Source: an uncultured Eubacteriales bacterium (GTDB lineage Bacteria > Bacillota > Clostridia > Lachnospirales > Lachnospiraceae). Taken from it: DNA of 7,026 bases. The DNA is taken from NCBI GenBank assembly GCA_949297565.1, contig CASFUI010000339.1:1-7026 (forward strand), in the 5' to 3' direction. The position numbers and the translations under genes are program-made. The notes beneath the pieces are model-generated. The model searched no databases. It was not told where the DNA came from and saw only the letters and a program-made list of their open reading frames with translations. Each line of letters opens with the position of its first letter. Within the stretch, counting starts at the first letter, position 1. Of this stretch, positions 5,462-7,026 are shown in pieces.

Positions 5462-5490
5462 AAAAATGATGCGCAGACCGCATCATTTTT
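5462..5490 (-). terminator. Intrinsic terminator of the tRNA-Val/tRNA-Met unit
   Basis: A 12-bp perfect stem (AAAAATGATGCG at 5462-5473 with CGCATCATTTTT at 5479-5490) has a 5-nt loop. It reads into a run of seven T on the - strand, directly after tRNA-Met. It isolates the ispF operon from the tRNA promoter. Confidence 0.88.
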
Positions 5491-5496
5491 AAACAG

Positions 5497-5570
5497 TAGC
5501 GAGAGAGGGACTTGAACCCACGACACCACGGGTATGAACCGTGTGCTCTAGCCAGCTGAGCTATCTCGCC
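5497..5570 (-). tRNA. tRNA-Met(CAT), elongator type
   Basis: The fold is acceptor GGCGAGA/TCTCGCT (1:72 is G-T), D-stem GCTC/GAGC, and anticodon arm CACGG-TTCATAC-CCGTG with anticodon CAT (5534-5536 on the + strand). The T-arm is GTGGG-TTCAAGT-CCCTC with a T-T mismatch at 50:64. The discriminator is A, and CCA is not encoded. The anticodon stem lacks the three G-C pairs of initiator tRNA, and the loop TTCATAC is the elongator form rather than the CTCATAA usual for tRNA-Ile(k2CAT). The gene lies 15 nt after tRNA-Val in the same transcript. Confidence 0.93.
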
Positions 5571-5585
5571 AGATATTAAATTCTA

Positions 5586-5658
5586 TGGGACCTATAGGGC
5601 TCGAACCTATGACCCTCTGCTTGTAAGGCAGATGCTCTCCCAGCTGAGCTAAGATCCC
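5586..5658 (-). tRNA. tRNA-Val(TAC)
   Basis: The fold is acceptor GGGATCT/AGGTCCC (one T-G pair), D-stem GCTC/GAGC, and anticodon arm TCTGC-CTTACAA-GCAGA with anticodon TAC (5623-5625 on the + strand). The T-arm is ATAGG-TTCGAGC-CCTAT. The discriminator is A and CCA is not encoded. It is the first gene after a consensus promoter, followed by tRNA-Met. Confidence 0.95.
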
Positions 5659-5693
5659 ATATTTTATGCTTGTCCTCGCGAACTCGCTTTGCT

Positions 5694-5722
5694 ATTATAA
5701 TATAGGATTATAACCGTGTCAA
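5694..5722 (-). promoter_or_regulatory. Perfect sigma-A promoter of the tRNA-Val/Met unit
   Basis: On the - strand, TTGACA (5722-5717), a 17-bp spacer, then TATAAT (5699-5694): an exact consensus. The predicted start is near 5687, giving a leader of about 29 nt to tRNA-Val. The spacer contains a second TATAAT-like word. A 10-bp inverted repeat (5663-5672 and 5720-5729) brackets the promoter and overlaps the -35. Confidence 0.92.
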
Positions 5723-5766
5723 GCATAAATTTTAAAAATATTTATAATTTTCGACTAAAGATTTTC

Positions 5767-6795
5767 CTACCATATTCCGAGCACATGCTGCATAATAAGA
5801 CTTACCGCTGTTATTCCCACCCAGCAGCAAAAGCCCATTAAAATCGGTTTGCCTCCTGTCTTGACAAGCTTCACGATATTTGTGTTAAGTCCGATAGCAC
5901 ACATGGCAAGCACAATAAAAAACTTGCTGAGCGTCTTCAGCGGCGTGAAAATTTCCGCAGATGCCCCCGCATTTACAGCTATTGTAGTAATTACAGACGC
6001 GAGTATAAAATATAAAATAAAGAACGGAAATATCTTTCTGAAATTCACTTTTTTCCCATCGGTTTTTGCGTTTTTAGTACGCACAAATGCCAGAACCAGT
6101 GTTATCGGAATTATCGCAAGAGTACGCGTCAGCTTAACAGTAACAGCCTTATCCAATGTCGCTGTTCCCAGACCATAGAGGGAATCCCATGTAGAAGCGG
6201 CGGCAGTTACAGAAGACGTATCGTTTACCGCTGTTCCGGCAAAAATACCGAAGGCTTCTCCGCTTGAGGTCGAAAATCCAAGTAAAGCGCCCAATGTTGG
6301 AAACAAAAGCGCCGCAATCATATTAAAAAAGAAAATTACCGAAATCGACTGCGCCACTTCTTCATCATCCGCATCTATAACCGGCGCTGTCGCAGCTATT
6401 GCCGAGCCTCCGCAGATTGACGAGCCAACTCCTACCAGAGTGGAAATTTTCCCGGGTATACGCATTACTTTATGTAATATCCATGCTATGAGCAGCGAAG
6501 TAGAAATCGTTGCTATGATAATAGGAAGAGACTGCTTTCCCGTCTCAAGAATAACCGACAGATTAAGTCCAAAACCAAGCAGTATTACGGCATACTGAAG
6601 AATTTTTTTCGACACAAAGGTTATTCCGTCATTAAACTGAGACTTATCTCTGATAAACAGCGTAATAATCATTCCCGCCAAAATACCGAACACCGGTCCT
6701 CCGATTATAGGAAATCTCTGTCCCAAAAACCAGCACGGAATTGAAATAATCAGGCATAATAAAGCGCCTTTCCAGTTTTTCGCCAAAAAATTCAT
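5767..6795 (-). CDS. yeiH: YeiH/UPF0324 family membrane protein, putative sulfate exporter
   Basis: Polytopic inner-membrane protein of the Cons_hypoth698 family, annotated as putative sulfate exporter; its substrate is not firmly established. With this start it has 342 residues, about ten hydrophobic segments (near 10-25, 31-48, 66-81, 91-109, 118-140, 150-174, 183-200, 225-239, 255-273, 289-305 and 318-338). Family signatures are VGVGSSICGGSAIAATAPVI (121-140), GIFAGTAVNDTSSVTAAA (183-200) and CAIGLNTN (299-306). The ATG at 6795 is preferred because AAAGGA lies 8 nt upstream; the ATG at 6819 has no ribosome binding site and adds only MERERNKQ. A LysR-type regulator is divergent, as with yeiE/yeiH in E. 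coli. The nearby cysE and cysS support a sulfur link, but they form a separate operon. No clear terminator follows; the spacer 5723-5766 is only AT-rich. Confidence 0.9.
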   Translation of the reverse strand: MNFLAKNWKGALLCLIISIPCWFLGQRFPIIGGPVFGILAGMIITLFIRDKSQFNDGITFVSKKILQYAVILLGFGLNLSVILETGKQSLPIIIATISTSLLIAWILHKVMRIPGKISTLVGVGSSICGGSAIAATAPVIDADDEEVAQSISVIFFFNMIAALLFPTLGALLGFSTSSGEAFGIFAGTAVNDTSSVTAAASTWDSLYGLGTATLDKAVTVKLTRTLAIIPITLVLAFVRTKNAKTDGKKVNFRKIFPFFILYFILASVITTIAVNAGASAEIFTPLKTLSKFFIVLAMCAIGLNTNIVKLVKTGGKPILMGFCCWVGITAVSLIMQHVLGIW

Positions 6796-6803
6796 TTGTT
6801 TAT

Positions 6804-6810
6804 TCCTTTC
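6804..6810 (-). promoter_or_regulatory. Ribosome binding site deciding the yeiH start
   Basis: GAAAGGA on the - strand, 8 nt before the ATG at 6795; it lies inside the frame that would be read from the upstream ATG at 6819. Confidence 0.6.
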
Positions 6811-6869
6811 TCTCTCCATTTTGAATAGAATATTTAATTTGTACAGTGTTATATTACCACAGTTTTTTG

Positions 6870-6884
6870 ATAATTAAAAATTAT
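6870..6884 (+). promoter_or_regulatory. Candidate LysR-type operator between yeiH and the divergent regulator
   Basis: ATAATT-AAA-AATTAT is a dyad with perfect 6-bp arms that fits the T-N11-A pattern of LysR-type sites (T6871 to A6883). It sits in the 170-bp divergent spacer, where an autoregulating LysR protein would bind. A further TGATAA/TTATCA inverted pair (6868-6873 and 6891-6896) overlaps it. The surrounding DNA is very AT-rich, so such dyads can arise by chance. Confidence 0.35.
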
Positions 6885-6890
6885 TTATCT

Positions 6891-6918
6891 TTATCAAATA
6901 ATAAATTTTTGTTATAAT
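6891..6918 (+). promoter_or_regulatory. Candidate promoter of the LysR-type gene
   Basis: TATAAT at 6913-6918 is preceded after 16 bp by TTATCA (6891-6896), a 4/6 match to the -35 consensus. It is about 48 nt upstream of the regulator ATG. The -35 coincides with one arm of an inverted repeat, which would suit negative autoregulation. Confidence 0.4.
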
Positions 6919-6965
6919 TTAACAGATAAACCATATGTTGTATTACAAAAGAAAGGGAGATATAA

Positions 6966-7026
6966 ATGCAGGACTTTCGAATGGAAACTTTTCTGGCCGT
7001 GTGCAGAAATATGAATTTTACAAAAA
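6966..7026 (+). CDS. LysR-type transcriptional regulator, N-terminal fragment cut by window end
   Basis: Only 20 codons are visible: MQDFRMETFLAVCRNMNFTK. The pattern METFLAVCRNMNFTKA is the typical first helix and turn of a LysR-type winged helix-turn-helix. The ATG at 6966 has GGGAG about 6 nt upstream (AAAGGGAGATATAA); the internal ATG at 6981 matches the conserved start of many family members but has no such site. It is divergent from yeiH, the classical LysR arrangement, so it probably controls yeiH and itself. In E. coli the yeiH neighbour is YeiE and in Bacillus a relative is CysL; which subgroup this is cannot be told from 20 residues. Confidence 0.8.
   Translation, partial: MQDFRMETFLAVCRNMNFTK

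Noticed and set aside
5497..5570. Initiator tRNA or tRNA-Ile(k2CAT) as identity of the CAT tRNA
   Set aside because: The anticodon stem CACGG/CCGTG lacks the three G-C pairs of initiators, and the loop TTCATAC is of the elongator Met type.
5723..5766. Terminator for yeiH in the AT-rich spacer
   Set aside because: Only A/T tracts with weak A-T pairings are present; no GC-containing stem followed by a T-run.

Overview
The window looks like a piece of a Clostridia (Firmicutes) chromosome. The evidence is the sporulation-lineage sigma factor SigH, the Firmicute-type block ispF-cysE-cysS-mrnC-rlmB-sigH, AT-rich spacers with consensus sigma-A promoters, AGGAGG-type ribosome binding sites, and tRNA genes without encoded CCA. 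A gut clostridium of the Lachnospiraceae or a relative is plausible, but genus cannot be judged from the sequence alone.

Layout from left to right. (1) 1-382, + strand: the C-terminal catalytic part of a tyrosine recombinase, cut by the window edge. It is followed by three copies of TGACTACCA (385-446) and a hairpin terminator (482-528), and faces the 3' end of a tRNA-Thr(GGT) gene on the - strand (535-606). This is the usual look of one end of an integrative element inserted at a tRNA gene. (2) 687-5376, - strand: a tight housekeeping operon, transcribed ispF > cysE > cysS > mrnC > rlmB > sigH. Gaps are 13-14 nt or a 16-nt overlap, except for about 140 nt of heavily structured sequence before rlmB and 59 nt before sigH. 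(3) 5462-5722, - strand: a tRNA-Val(TAC)/tRNA-Met(CAT) unit with a perfect TTGACA-N17-TATAAT promoter and a strong terminator. (4) 5767-6795, - strand: a YeiH/UPF0324 membrane protein (putative sulfate exporter family), divergent from (5) the first 20 codons of a LysR-type regulator (6966 to the window end, + strand).

How the genes fit together: cysE (serine to O-acetylserine), cysS (cysteine to Cys-tRNA) and the YeiH/LysR pair form a sulfur/cysteine theme. mrnC and rlmB act on 23S rRNA, cysS and three tRNAs also serve translation, ispF belongs to the MEP isoprenoid pathway, and sigH directs transition-phase transcription. Compared with the Bacillus subtilis order, yacP/rae1 is missing between rlmB and sigH, and gltX is missing between ispF and cysE.

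The least ordinary parts are the three-hairpin leader before rlmB, with a 10-bp long-range pairing ending one base before the ribosome binding site; a Cys-rich tail (CCxxCxxC) on IspF; a coiled-coil tail on CysE; and the integrase/tRNA-Thr junction with an irregular tRNA T-arm. No CRISPR array, complete insertion sequence, defence system or wholly unknown gene is visible.
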